Source of the DNA: Coleophoma eucalyptorum
Taxonomy: Eukaryota; Ascomycota; Leotiomycetes; Helotiales; Dermateaceae
Direction of reading: 5' to 3'
Length of the DNA stretch: 64,000 nucleotides
Assembly (NCBI GenBank): GCA_026120035.1
Contig: JALRME010000017.1
Coordinates: 744,001 to 808,000 of the forward strand
A program made the position numbers and the translations under genes. Each line of letters starts with the position of its first letter. The first letter of the stretch is position 1. Of this stretch, positions 33,096 through 43,231 are shown in pieces. The notes under the pieces are model-generated. The model did no database searches. It saw only the letters and a program-made list of their open reading frames with translations, and was not told where the DNA came from.

Positions 33096-34077
33096 TGCAA
33101 AAATTATTCTGGGACTAAATTTCTTATGCGAGCATTCTGCATGTAGCCAACTCTAGTCAGGGGGTTTAATATCCTAAAATTAAACAATGTGAATAGTGTG
33201 GGACGTCTGTATTAGGAGCAGCCTTTGTTTTTCCATCATTGTAGACATTAAATCAGCGGCAAATATCTTACACATCACATAAAAGTCGATTTACATCCCA
33301 TGTTTGATGATTTATCAGCGAATTCTGAAGTTATTTATCAGCTAAATACCGTAGCTTACAGGACGAATGGGCCTTCATTGCTATCTCATTATTTTAAATA
33401 ACCAAATTTCAGAGCAATTTTATATTCATCCATGATATCTACAATACTTAGAAACAATTTTTCACTAAGCAAGTTCTCAGGATACTGAAATTGCCTGTCG
33501 TAGGTCGCCAATGTTAGCAAAACGAGAGCTAGTTAGCCTTAACAAAGGTTTGAGTTAATAGAGGTCAATAAGTCAACAAAAATGGATTTTCCATTACACA
33601 GCATAACATTGATAAATCAAAATGTGAAAATGCTGCTCCTATCTTCCATTATCACAATCAGTGTGTAGGGACTGCTTGGTAGATAGCCATTGGCTTAGTA
33701 GATCAAATCACGTGCTGTCTTCTTTTTGATCATGTTGCCTTTAACTCAATTAAGTGTCTTGAATTTGGAGCGTTGAGGCTCGTTGCATATGTATTTCAGC
33801 TGGCCAGGTATTAAAATTCTTTACTTTCTTTTCTGCTGACAATTTACTCAAAAAGCCATATCACGTGATAAATAACTGCAAGTTAACATTCTGTTCCATG
33901 CAAGGAGACCAGTAAGACATTTTATCACTACAGCTAATGAGAACTCGAATTCTGATATCAGTGTCGCACTTCCGAACTCAAGCTACCATTTAATACAACT
34001 TGTTTTTGCTCCACCGCACCCGTAGTTTCAACCCTTTCTTGCATTAGCTGTAACACTTTAACATCTTCAAGACTGAA
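33096..34077. other. P450 promoter region
   Basis: No genes. Contains the 12-bp palindrome TATCACGTGATA at 33859-33870 (an E-box core CACGTG), 208 bp before the P450 start, and a second CACGTG-type site near 33709. Confidence 0.5.
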
Positions 34078-35764
34078 ATGTTATATTACATTGGCCTCAG
34101 TCCATTATTGAGTGCTGTTGGGCACTTAACACTCATTGTATACTGCAATCATATGACCCCGCATTTTAATCAAGCTGACCTGTCTTCTAGTCTCTCCTTT
34201 GTGTATTCTTCTGGGGAATCTACCACGCTTTTTTTCATCCACTAAGTCGCTATCCCGGTCCTAAGTTATGGGCTGCTTACCGCATCCCATACGTGATAAG
34301 CAATATTCGGGGCCAGCTCCCATTCAAGGTTCTGGAATTTCACAGAAAATACGGGCCAGTTGTGCGAATAGCCCCGGACGAGCTGGCTTTTACTGACCCG
34401 CAAGCTTGGAATGAGATTTATGGGATGCAGATCGGGCGGGTGCAGAACCAGAAGGACTCAAGCGCCTATACACCACGAGAACCAGGCTTCGAAAGTAACA
34501 TTATACATGCCAATGATGCCAAACACGCCCGTCTGCGCAAGATTTATGGCCCAGCATTCACGTCCAAAGCAGTTGAGGAGCAAGCAGCCATACTTATGAA
34601 GTACGCTAACCTGCTAGTCTCACAACTTAAAGAAGCAGTAAAGAAGAATCCCGTGCAAGACATATCGGCGTGGTACAACTTCACCACCTTTGATCTAACA
34701 GGTGACTTTGCATTCGGGGAGGCATTTCACTGTCTCGACCGCGGCGGCGAGTATCACTTTTTTGTCAATACGGTCTTTGACGGTGTCTCGACTGGTCTAC
34801 AATTGCAACAGCTTGAAGGCTACGGGTTATTGTCGCTTCTCAAGCCTTTTATTCCAAAGTCATTCATGAAGCCGAAAGAGGACATGGATCGATATACCAA
34901 AGAGCTTGTTGACCGCCGCCTCGAGCGCGGCTATATCCCCGGGAAGGTGGATGTTTTCAACTATTTACTACTAAACAAGGAGGACGACCAGCTCAGTCGG
35001 CCAGAGCTGTACGTAAACGGCCTCACGTTGGTCGTGGCAGGGAGTGAGACAACGGCGACGTTACTTACGGGTACAACCTACTTTTTGTGCAAGAACCCGG
35101 AGATACTACAAAAAGTCAAGCAAGAGGTTAGGACTAGGTTTAACGAAGATAGCGAAATCACACAAACGTCGGTCAACGAGTTGAGTTACATGATAGCCGT
35201 ACTGTCTGAGTCTATGCGCATATTTCCGCCCGCTGGCTTTGGACTCCCACGTCTGATTTCGAGCAAAGGTGGACAGTCTGTTGCTGGATGTTGGGTACCA
35301 GAGAAGGTCCATTTTATCATTTCTAATGTAATTTCACATTTCTAACCAGTCTTACCGCCATAGACCCGGTGCAGCATCTGCCACCATGCCGCATATCGCT
35401 ACGAGCCCAATTTTGCTAGGCCAGACGAATTTATTCCTGAAAGATGGCTTGCGGACGCGCCGCTCGAGTTCACAAATGACAAGCGTGAGGTCTTGCAGCC
35501 ATTCATGGTAGGTCCGAGGGGTTGTTTGGGTAAGAGGTATGTAAACCCGCCAGGTGCCTCTCCTCTTGGAGGTTAGATAGCGTATGCAAATTAATGTGCT
35601 ATAGTTTGGCATATGCGGAGATGCGCTTGCTGCTAGCCAAAATGCTGTGGCATTTTAATTTCGAGCTGGATGATCCGGAGGATAATTGGTACGAAAGCTT
35701 GAAGGCTTTTTTGGTCTGGGATAAGGGAAACTTAAGAATTCGCCTGGCGCCCTTAAAGCGTTAA
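34078..35764 (+). CDS. cytochrome P450 monooxygenase
   Basis: Four exons, join 34078-34137, 34191-35306, 35364-35536, 35605-35764, all in phase, 502 aa. Seen: an N-terminal membrane anchor (MLYYIGLSPLL...LCVFFWGIYHAFFHPLSRYPGP) ending in the proline-rich hinge, VRIAPDEL, I-helix oxygen-binding motif AGSETT, K-helix ESMR (ExxR), ERW, and the haem-binding loop FMVGPRGCLG with the axial cysteine. It resembles the fungal isotrichodermin C-15 hydroxylase/benzoate hydroxylase-like group; the substrate is unknown. The protein would sit in the ER membrane and need a P450 reductase. The second intron uses donor GTCCAT, which is unusual, but has a good branch site (TTCTAACC). The neighbours (RTA1, Zn2Cys6, hydrolase) suggest a small module. 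Confidence 0.9.
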
Positions 35765-35981
35765 AAGGTTGGCAAAATCCCAAAATACAGTAGTAACAAT
35801 CCATTATAGCGGTTATAGTCTGAGTTAAATTGAATATAAATATCACTTTCAAATTCCAGTTAACAATTAGATATGTATGTGTTGGTGTGGCGATATCTCG
35901 ATTGACTAGCTTAAGTACCCCTTAAGCATGATTGAGAGATGTAATTCCGTTGGCACCAAAGTATAGATTTAATCAAAGGTA

Positions 35982-37077
35982 TCACATAATCCTAACTAAA
36001 TTTTGCAATATCTTTTCCCTGCAGTTTACACAAATACTTGCATGTGTTTCATCTTCCACTCTGAGATGCGCTCTGCTACCCAACCGTGCGGCAATTTGCT
36101 CTCCATGATTGAGTGGAACAAAAATATCACGCATTCCATACCACAGCTGCACAGGAAGATCGGGGCGAATATCCTCTATTCGAAAACCATAGTCGGTGCT
36201 CATCAACTTGCCATCCTGTAGCAACCCACCATATCCCTGCCCGAAGCTTTCCCCGTCCGATCGCAGAAACAATCGCAGAAGATCTTCATCCTTCATAAGC
36301 TCAAGGTCTTTATTATTGGAGATTTCTGTAGATTTTGGCACACCCCGCAGCAAAAGCCCAAGGCGCTTTTCATCAGTTAGATCCAAACGTGCTGCTGGCT
36401 GGCGTTTCCAATACCACTGGACAATTCTAGGGAGATAGCGATATCCCAGCGTGAATCCAAACCTGTTCGACAGATTAGCCCCCTTCATACCAATGTCAGG
36501 CGGTCCTAGGCCGCAAACAATCGAAACGCATTTGAGCTTTTCGCGAGGTAATGTCATCGCGCAAGCAAGCGCATATGGTCCACCTCCTGATATTCCCTAT
36601 CAAGCACGTATCATGAGCAATCAGTCTCAGTCATTCCCAGGGATAGCACGTTGCTCGTACCAATATACTATAACAATCTAACTCGAGATGCTTGGCAAGT
36701 TGTTCTAAGTCTTTTGGAAAATCAAGGAGGGTTCGGCCGGGATGGGGTGAACTCCAACCTATCCCAGGCCTGTCCGCAGCAATAATGCGAGCACCCAATT
36801 CTAAGCCCAGCTCGTCAAAACAGGCAGCCTCAAGGCGAGAGCCTGGAATCCCATGTAGATATAGAATAGCTTGGCCCGTCTGCGAGCCATACTGTGCATA
36901 ACCGAGCTTCCGTCCATCGGGGAGGGTAAGGATGTCCGAACTGTCGTTGTCCAAACGGTAACGCGACTTGGGAAGTTGCTCCGTAACAGCCGCTGGAGAG
37001 CTGACTGGATTATTAGTCGTTTTAGAGCCGGTAAATTCTCGGAGAAGGTAAGCTCTTAAGTTTGATATGGGAGACAT
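35982..37077 (-). CDS. alpha/beta hydrolase
   Basis: Two exons on the minus strand, join 35982-36596 and 36661-37077, with a 64-nt intron in phase 0 (GTACGA..GATAG), giving 343 aa. Seen: LYLHGIPGSR (oxyanion/HG motif), ADRPGIGWSSPHPGRT, nucleophile elbow GISGGGPYA formed across the splice junction, a catalytic-acid region YGMRDIFVPL and the histidine in EDETHASI. This is a classic AB hydrolase-1 protein of esterase, lactonase or epoxide-hydrolase-like type; the residue pattern GxSGGGP is common in fungal hydrolases of unknown substrate. It is convergent with the P450, with only about 220 bp between stop codons. Confidence 0.88.
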
Positions 37078-37817
37078 GCTAGATACAAGAATTAGCTGCC
37101 CATGTTACGTATGTGGTACAGTAAGTTAATCTGTAATGTATGGCACTTATTCTTATACGTACCTCATTCATGAAGGAATAAGCGTGACTCATGATGGCAG
37201 AAGTTCTTCAAGCCGAGGTTACAGGTTGATGTCAGCCTTACTGTGGCTGTTTTGGTTCTATAATTGGCCGGGAAGCGACTTAGCTTTTCGTATTTCTACA
37301 TGAGACTATAGCCATAACGACTTGTTCAGATATGGCAAAACGCATTTTGCAAATACTTTTAAAGGGGAAACAGAATTCTTTTGATAATAATTAAGTGAAT
37401 CACTATTAAAGTTCTTAGTGAGAGACTAAATCTGGAAAATTGAAGCTTTAGTTATATCAGCTTGAATCAGGTTTTGATCAGTTGCACTAAGAAATTTCCG
37501 CATGTACGAGAGAACAGGCCTTACTAGTAACGTGCAAAGAAAGACTTCAATTTACTGAGGAAATAATTGATTGTCGTCTTTTCTAGCAGTGCACGTGTTA
37601 CATGCACTATCGACACAGATAACGGCAGATATTTTGAACAGGGGTCATCTAATTATAGATGAACGTCATCACATCTTCCTAATTGACACTACACGCAACC
37701 CTCTATTCTAATTTCTTGCAGTTTAGAATCACCGTTAACGCATTTGCAATAGGTCACTTTACATAACTAGCGGCTGAAATATTCGGATACGCTGCACTTT
37801 TGCACAGGTCTTGTACT
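37078..37817. other. intergenic
   Basis: Promoter space of divergent genes. AT-rich; no repeats or RNA recognised. Confidence 0.45.
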
Positions 37818-38273
37818 ATGGACAGCCCAGCACAGCAGTCGGGACAGCATTCCCCTATTGAAAGTGAGGTCAAGTTGAAACAAGTCCTGTTGGCCAATGG
37901 TGCTGTGCCTCCACATGTATGCGATGACTGCAGTATGTTCAAGATAGGCCCTCTTCTTCCGCCAGACGTGACACGTAGGAGAGTCGCATATTTCTTTCGC
38001 ATCGCCTCGTCGAGGGCTCAGGTGCGAGCTATTGCGGCAGACGGGTGCCCATGGTGGTCAATATTCAACGACCGAGTTAGATACGTTGATTTAATTACCA
38101 AGGCCATCAAAGCATCGAAGGGTGAGGGCACGATCGACATCCATAAATCCAGGACAGATCAAGAGAAGGAGGCGCTGGCATCGAACCTCGAAGGTGAAGA
38201 GGTCGAGGAGCTGTTGAAGCTCCAACAAGGTCCTTGGTGGGGCCCTGTCGACCCGTATGCCAATTTTAATTAA
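37818..38273 (+). CDS. hypothetical protein resembling the N-terminal region of HET proteins
   Basis: Single exon from ATG 37818 (MDSPAQQSGQ), 151 aa. The frame can be extended to 37800 only through TTG. Visible features: a cysteine pair CDDC at about residues 41-44, followed at about residue 77 by RAIAADGCPWW, an arrangement reminiscent of the C-x2-C ... A..GC.xC region that precedes HET domains in many fungal proteins, but the second cysteine pair is incomplete. A charged, coiled-coil-like tail (SRTDQEKEALASNLEGEEVEE) follows. No HET core is found downstream, so this is either an independent small protein or a cut-down HET gene. Function unknown. Confidence 0.5.
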   Translation: MDSPAQQSGQHSPIESEVKLKQVLLANGAVPPHVCDDCSMFKIGPLLPPDVTRRRVAYFFRIASSRAQVRAIAADGCPWWSIFNDRVRYVDLITKAIKASKGEGTIDIHKSRTDQEKEALASNLEGEEVEELLKLQQGPWWGPVDPYANFN

Positions 38274-39706
38274 CTCCAATGATAATGCTACACTGTGTAC
38301 AATACCTTTTCGTATAGGTTTTATCTAAGGAGCTATATAATAAAGACCATGGCAAACTCCACGGTGTACTTTATAACCAGCTTAGTAAGCACACTGACGT
38401 GAAAATTTTAACCACGTGGCTGTAATTTTGGGAATATATGTATAGCCTATTACATCACAAGCCGAGTTTCCGGTTGCAATTCTGGCCTTTTGCGGTAGAT
38501 AGGGCGATGCGGTTACACGGCCATATCATGCATTTACAGGAATTATAGACTTGTAAACGATATGGCTTTACTCACAAGGTCACATGATACACATCACACA
38601 TCAATTAACTTATATCAATAAGTATAAGTACAGTTGCTGTTCACTGATGCAATCTAATTAGAAACTTTTCTGTTCAGGTACAAATTCTCAACTCATATTC
38701 CTATGCGTATTATACTACTGCAATACCTCCTAGGCCCAATCTCTCCAACCCTTACTGCTCGCAACCAAAGTACTCTACAACTTTCTTCGCGGTCCTTCTT
38801 TTCTTAGAACAACCTCGTTGGATTTTCTCCATATATATATCATCTGTAATAACCTGCAAAAAGATTCTAATCTTTTGATTTAAGGCCACGCAGCCAAAGT
38901 AAAATAAATGCTCGCCATGCTAATAAGTCCATTTAAACACATGTGAAAGCTGACATGGCGTCTTTCCAGTTTCAGGATATGCATTGGATAATTATCATTC
39001 GGCATTATGGCCCTAGTCGGTCAGAGTTCGGGATATTATTGGTACGCCGTACACCCTCGCTGCCGCGGCGGTCGTTACGGCTGTGAATGAGCATATAAAT
39101 TTGGTTATATGCGGGACGGTGGCTTCCTATGCCCCCAGTATTTGTGAGTGATTGAAGTGATACTCCTAGCTAAGCATTGCCCCACTTGCTCAGCCTCTCC
39201 TTGGCGTTTGATGTTCTAAGGTTAATGTCTTTGATGTGGAGTAGTACAAGGGTTGGTTGATATTGCATGATTGCCCATTTCTGGAACGTTATCCAATTGA
39301 ATTGAGTGAGACTTCAGCTGGCTAGGGATAGCTATGGTTCTTCGTTCCTTACTTGTGTAAAGATGAACCGGTGTGTCTGAAAACCAAACTACACTTTCAT
39401 GACATGCAGTCTCGGAAGGCCAGTCATGGACCCTTACTTGTGTTTGCCAAGCACTGGGTCCTGCGGTAAACGTCTTGGTGTGTGGGGCATTCTTCGAACA
39501 GCACATCGGTCACGTCACATTAGAGGGGAGACATCATACGGCACGGACCGCTCATGATTTACCCTTCCAATGCTGAGCTGGCCTTAAGGCTACAGTGCGT
39601 TCCGTGGGGATAGCTAGTGGCTCTTGGTTCAACTCAGCGAAGACATAAATAGGGCCCTTCGCCGTCATATTGCCATTCCAGTTTCTCATTTAAACACAAA
39701 GCAAAC
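38274..39706. other. intergenic
   Basis: 1.4 kb without a supported gene; a minus-strand open frame at 39222-39506 has no features. A TATA-like CATAAATAG lies at about 39644-39652, some 55-60 bp before the CVNH start. Confidence 0.45.
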
Positions 39707-40201
39707 ATGTCTTTCCACCTTTCTGCTGAAGATATCCGCATCGACGACGGCCATTTCCTACGGGCTCGTCTCCGTAACGAAGGAGGTGACTTAGTGGATG
39801 CTGAGATTGATCTTGACCAATACATTGGCAACTCCAATGGTACATTCAACTCTCTCAATCCATAAATTTTGGTTTGAATCATCTAGTAATACTAAAATCT
39901 TCTTCTTAGGTCGATTCGAGTGGGATGGTCAAGGTCAGACACCTCAGTAGCTTAGTGCGTTTCTTCGGAAGGCTAATCAATTAAAACAGGTTTCTCTCAC
40001 TCCGCTGAGAATGTTACTTTCTCAATTGAAGGCGGCGGAGAGGTCCCCGTACTCCGGGCCTACCTGCGCAATGTAGAGGGAGAGACAATTCCCTGTGATG
40101 TCAACCTCTCCGAGCGAGTTGAGAATCATGATGGACGATTCGTATTCGGTAAGGATCTCGCCAAGCAGAGAAAAAATGGGTCTAATGAAAATCGGCTTTA
40201 G
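39707..40201 (+). CDS. cyanovirin-N homology (CVNH) lectin
   Basis: Assembled from three exons, 39707-39839, 39910-39933 and 39990-40201; introns of 70 and 56 nt close in phase, 122 aa. The two pseudo-symmetric CVNH halves are clear: FHLSAEDIRIDDGHFLRARL..GGDLVDAEIDLDQYIGN-NGRFEWDGQ and GFSHSAENVTFSIEGGGEVPVLRAYL..GETIPCDVNLSERVEN-DGRFVFG. There is no signal peptide, as in other filamentous-fungal CVNH proteins, so it is probably intracellular or non-classically released. CVNH domains bind mannose-rich glycans; the role in fungi is not settled. The tail after FVFG (KDLAKQRKNGSNENRL) reads through a potential GTAAGG donor, so a further exon is possible. A TATA-like box is present upstream. Confidence 0.88.
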
Positions 40202-41778
40202 TTTGAGGGTCTAGTCCTACAACCGTGGAGCAACATCTCCTAGCTTCCTATCTACCAAAGTAGCTTTAGATTAAGATCGTAGTTACGATTCAGGACACAT
40301 ACAGGGCTCAATAGCAAATCAACTGAAAATCATCTCCATTTGCGTTGATATAATGATGATGTGGCCTTGTGAAAATTCAGTGCGTCCCAGAAGTAGAAAG
40401 AACAACATAAACAGGTGGGCTTAACACGTAGCACTGGTATGTCCAGGAGGAAGGAGTCGAAATCAGTTCGAGTCAAGATTGTCTGCTCCTTCTCCGTCTT
40501 CGTAGGGAGGCGCGGTTGGAAGGTCGTGGATGGACCGTGAATGCACCTTAGACATCGCATGTTAAGTTGTATTCCAGGTTGATAGCGCTACACTCAGTCG
40601 CGACGAGGGAATCATGGTAGTAAGATCTCTTGGAATCTGGGGTAAATTTAGCTAGCACGTTAAAGGAAAGCAGGTGATATAGTCTTTGTGGGGTCTCAAG
40701 TCAGCCCAAAATCTTGTACTGTCGTGATGGGTAGCTGCATCCCAACGCATATCTTTTCCAGCTCTTCCGGTGACTCAACACTACAACCCGACATTTCTTC
40801 TCGGCCCCTCCTGTATCTTCATGTTTCCCATTGCATCCCTACCTGGTGGTCGGTTCCTATAGGCCCTTGTCGTTCCTCACCGCCCAGATGTCTCCATCGC
40901 TCGAGTGCTAACAGCGACGTTGCTTAACACCTCAGGCATGTAACTATTTAGAGCTGCAACAATCTCGCCCGCTAGCCAAGTTTATTGGCTCGCTAGAATG
41001 CGTAGCGAGCTACCATTTAAGGGTTAGTTACCGTCATATGCAAATGCCGAATACCGAAGTTACTGCATAGTAAGGGGACGAGACTAACGGCGGTCTATAC
41101 TCATTCGACCGCAAGGAAAAATTAAGTACTAAATAGGTAAAGGCTATCGTAGATAAGACGTTAAAGATATTCTATTGTAGTTAGGCTTATAAGAGATATA
41201 AGAAATTACGAACTATATATAAAGACCTACTTTATAGTTTTCTGCACACTTGCGCACGAAGGTCACATGACACATAACACGACGCATGATAGGCTTGTCC
41301 ATTGACCCGTACATTTTGCTCCTTACACACCCAACCGTCCTTGACTATGGCCAAATTCAACCCGGCATGTCTTTCTCTTTCCTATTGCAATCCCACTTTA
41401 TGAAGTATTACGAATATTATCGTTCTTGTCTCGTCAGTGGTATTGGCGAACCTTGTCGTGTTGTCAAAAGACCAGATCGTCGGCCTATTGACAGCCTCTT
41501 TCCAGATACAGGGACTGAGATATCCTTTTTGAGATGTGAAGGACCTTCGAGGGACTTCTCCTCATGTCCAAGCATTCCCTTTTAATACCGAGCAATATCT
41601 GTTGGGAGCAGATCTCCTGGGAAGCTAGCTCTGGGGTTGGACATCAGCAAATTACCCTTTCACTATTTCCGCAATTTGCAGTACCTTTGGTCTATTGAAT
41701 GGTGCTCTGGTTTATGACCACAGTTAAGTTGATATTCTTAGCATTCCTTCGTGATGTTCCTTCGTGATGGAAAGGAGT
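40202..41778. other. intergenic with RIP-like stretch
   Basis: 41090-41230 is TA-rich and repeat-like (RIP-affected remnant of an unnamed element). Open frames at 40688-40927 (+) and 41286-41585 (+, 99 codons) have no recognised features; the latter could be a small gene, but I cannot support it. Confidence 0.4.
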
Positions 41779-42030
41779 CTAGTAGGCCCGTCGAACCATT
41801 TCCAGTAATTGCTGTTCGTGTCGTCGTCTGGCTTCTTCTTGAAATGCATCATATCCCTGTGCCGTATATGATTTGTAATCTCTCTCTTCGGCAACATATC
41901 GGTCGATAGGCTTTGTCCCCGGGATGGATGCCGAGGATGGATGAGAATAGTTGTGTGACGAGATATTGCTAGATTTCTGAGAGCCATTGTGTGCCTTTCG
42001 GGATGATGAGGTTGCCTTAGAGGCTGCCAT
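41779..42030 (-). CDS. small charged hypothetical protein
   Basis: Single exon, 83 aa from ATG 42030. The N-terminal half is rich in Ser, Lys and His (low complexity, probably disordered); the C-terminal half DRYVAEERDYKSYTAQGYDAF followed by QEEARRRHEQQLLEMVRRAY is charged and likely helical. The compositional order (disordered head, amphipathic tail) looks like a real protein rather than a chance frame, but I do not know the family. No signal peptide or membrane segment. An overlapping longer frame (41724-42065) on the same strand is less protein-like. Confidence 0.5.
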   Translation of the reverse strand: MAASKATSSSRKAHNGSQKSSNISSHNYSHPSSASIPGTKPIDRYVAEERDYKSYTAQGYDAFQEEARRRHEQQLLEMVRRAY

Positions 42031-43231
42031 ATCGAATCTACCGTCACTCTCAAGGCACGAAACAAATATCCAAAACTGATAATCGGAAGCGACGGTGAAA
42101 GTTCACGTGATCAAGGAATTGCATGTGGTTCTGCTAGTAACGATATTGGACGGGCGTATCAAATGACAAGACGGGCACGCAAAGGCTTCACTGAACGATG
42201 TTGAACAACAAGCGGAAGGCCATCAACAGAAGGTTACTATACTTATACCTAAGGCCACTAGAAAAAATGAACATAGGAAGAAGAAGAGCACGCTGCGGCG
42301 ACAACTCGCATCAAGTGCAAGACTGCCAGACTCTTCCCACCCATCGTTCCATCGGAGTTGCATCGTATTGCCAGTCCTATCCAATCCATGGTCCCATGGA
42401 ATTGCAAATGGTAACAACAATGTTACCCTGTAGCCCAAAATATGTGAATGAAGGGTTTCCATGAAAGACTTCGCTTGCTTTATATATTGCAAATGCTTGC
42501 GCAAAGCAAATGTTAGCTCAGGTGGCCCGTATGGTACCTTGCAGAAAGCAGACGGGCTATTTGAAAAGGAGTTGCAAATTCTCGCAACTCTTCCTGCAAG
42601 CCTCCATGCACCTTCCTGCACCTGTCACGGCGGATATTGAGGCCGATTAGTGCGTACACAGGATACAGGTGTTGCCAAGGACTAAAAATACGGGTGTTGG
42701 CAGCCGCGAAGATACCGTGCTGGCGTTCTGCAAGGCTACGCAGTTGCGTAGAGGTGGGAGTTGCGAAAATCTGCAAGTGGCGTCAAGGTTTATCGCAACC
42801 CTGGGCACCAGACACGTGAGGCTTGTGGATGTCATCCATCCAGCCTTGTGAGATGGAGATTATTGTCCCACAATGAGATCCAGGCGTTCGTGTATTTTGT
42901 TCTAGTCATGTCGTGTTGGGCTTATTACGTTCGGTGTCTAAAGCCATTCGGGCGCGATCTTCCACCAAACGAATACCTGACAAATTCAGGCTGGCGGGCA
43001 CCGAGGACTTGCGTATTGCTTCCACGCTGGCTGCCTTCAAGCCTTGTGTCAACAATCCGACGACCTCAGATCACCAGCTGTGTGCAGGTCACCAGTGTCG
43101 TGTATGAAAATTTAGGATAGGAACTATCATGGAAGCCTACAGGACCTGCCAGCAACTGCCACAATTCCAAGCCAGGCTGTCATTAGCAACAGTCAGAACT
43201 GCCAAAACCTCAGCATAATCTTTGTGTCACG
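42031..43231. other. intergenic, uncertain coding
   Basis: Several overlapping open frames on both strands between 42198 and 43120, none with recognisable motifs or preferred start context. I leave them unassigned. TCACGTGA near 42104. Confidence 0.4.

Noticed and set aside
41286..41585. 99-codon plus-strand open frame
   Set aside because: Has an ATG but no motif, and neighbours RIP-like sequence; left unannotated.
42198..43120. Several overlapping open frames on both strands
   Set aside because: None has recognisable motifs, good start context or a phase-consistent intron set.
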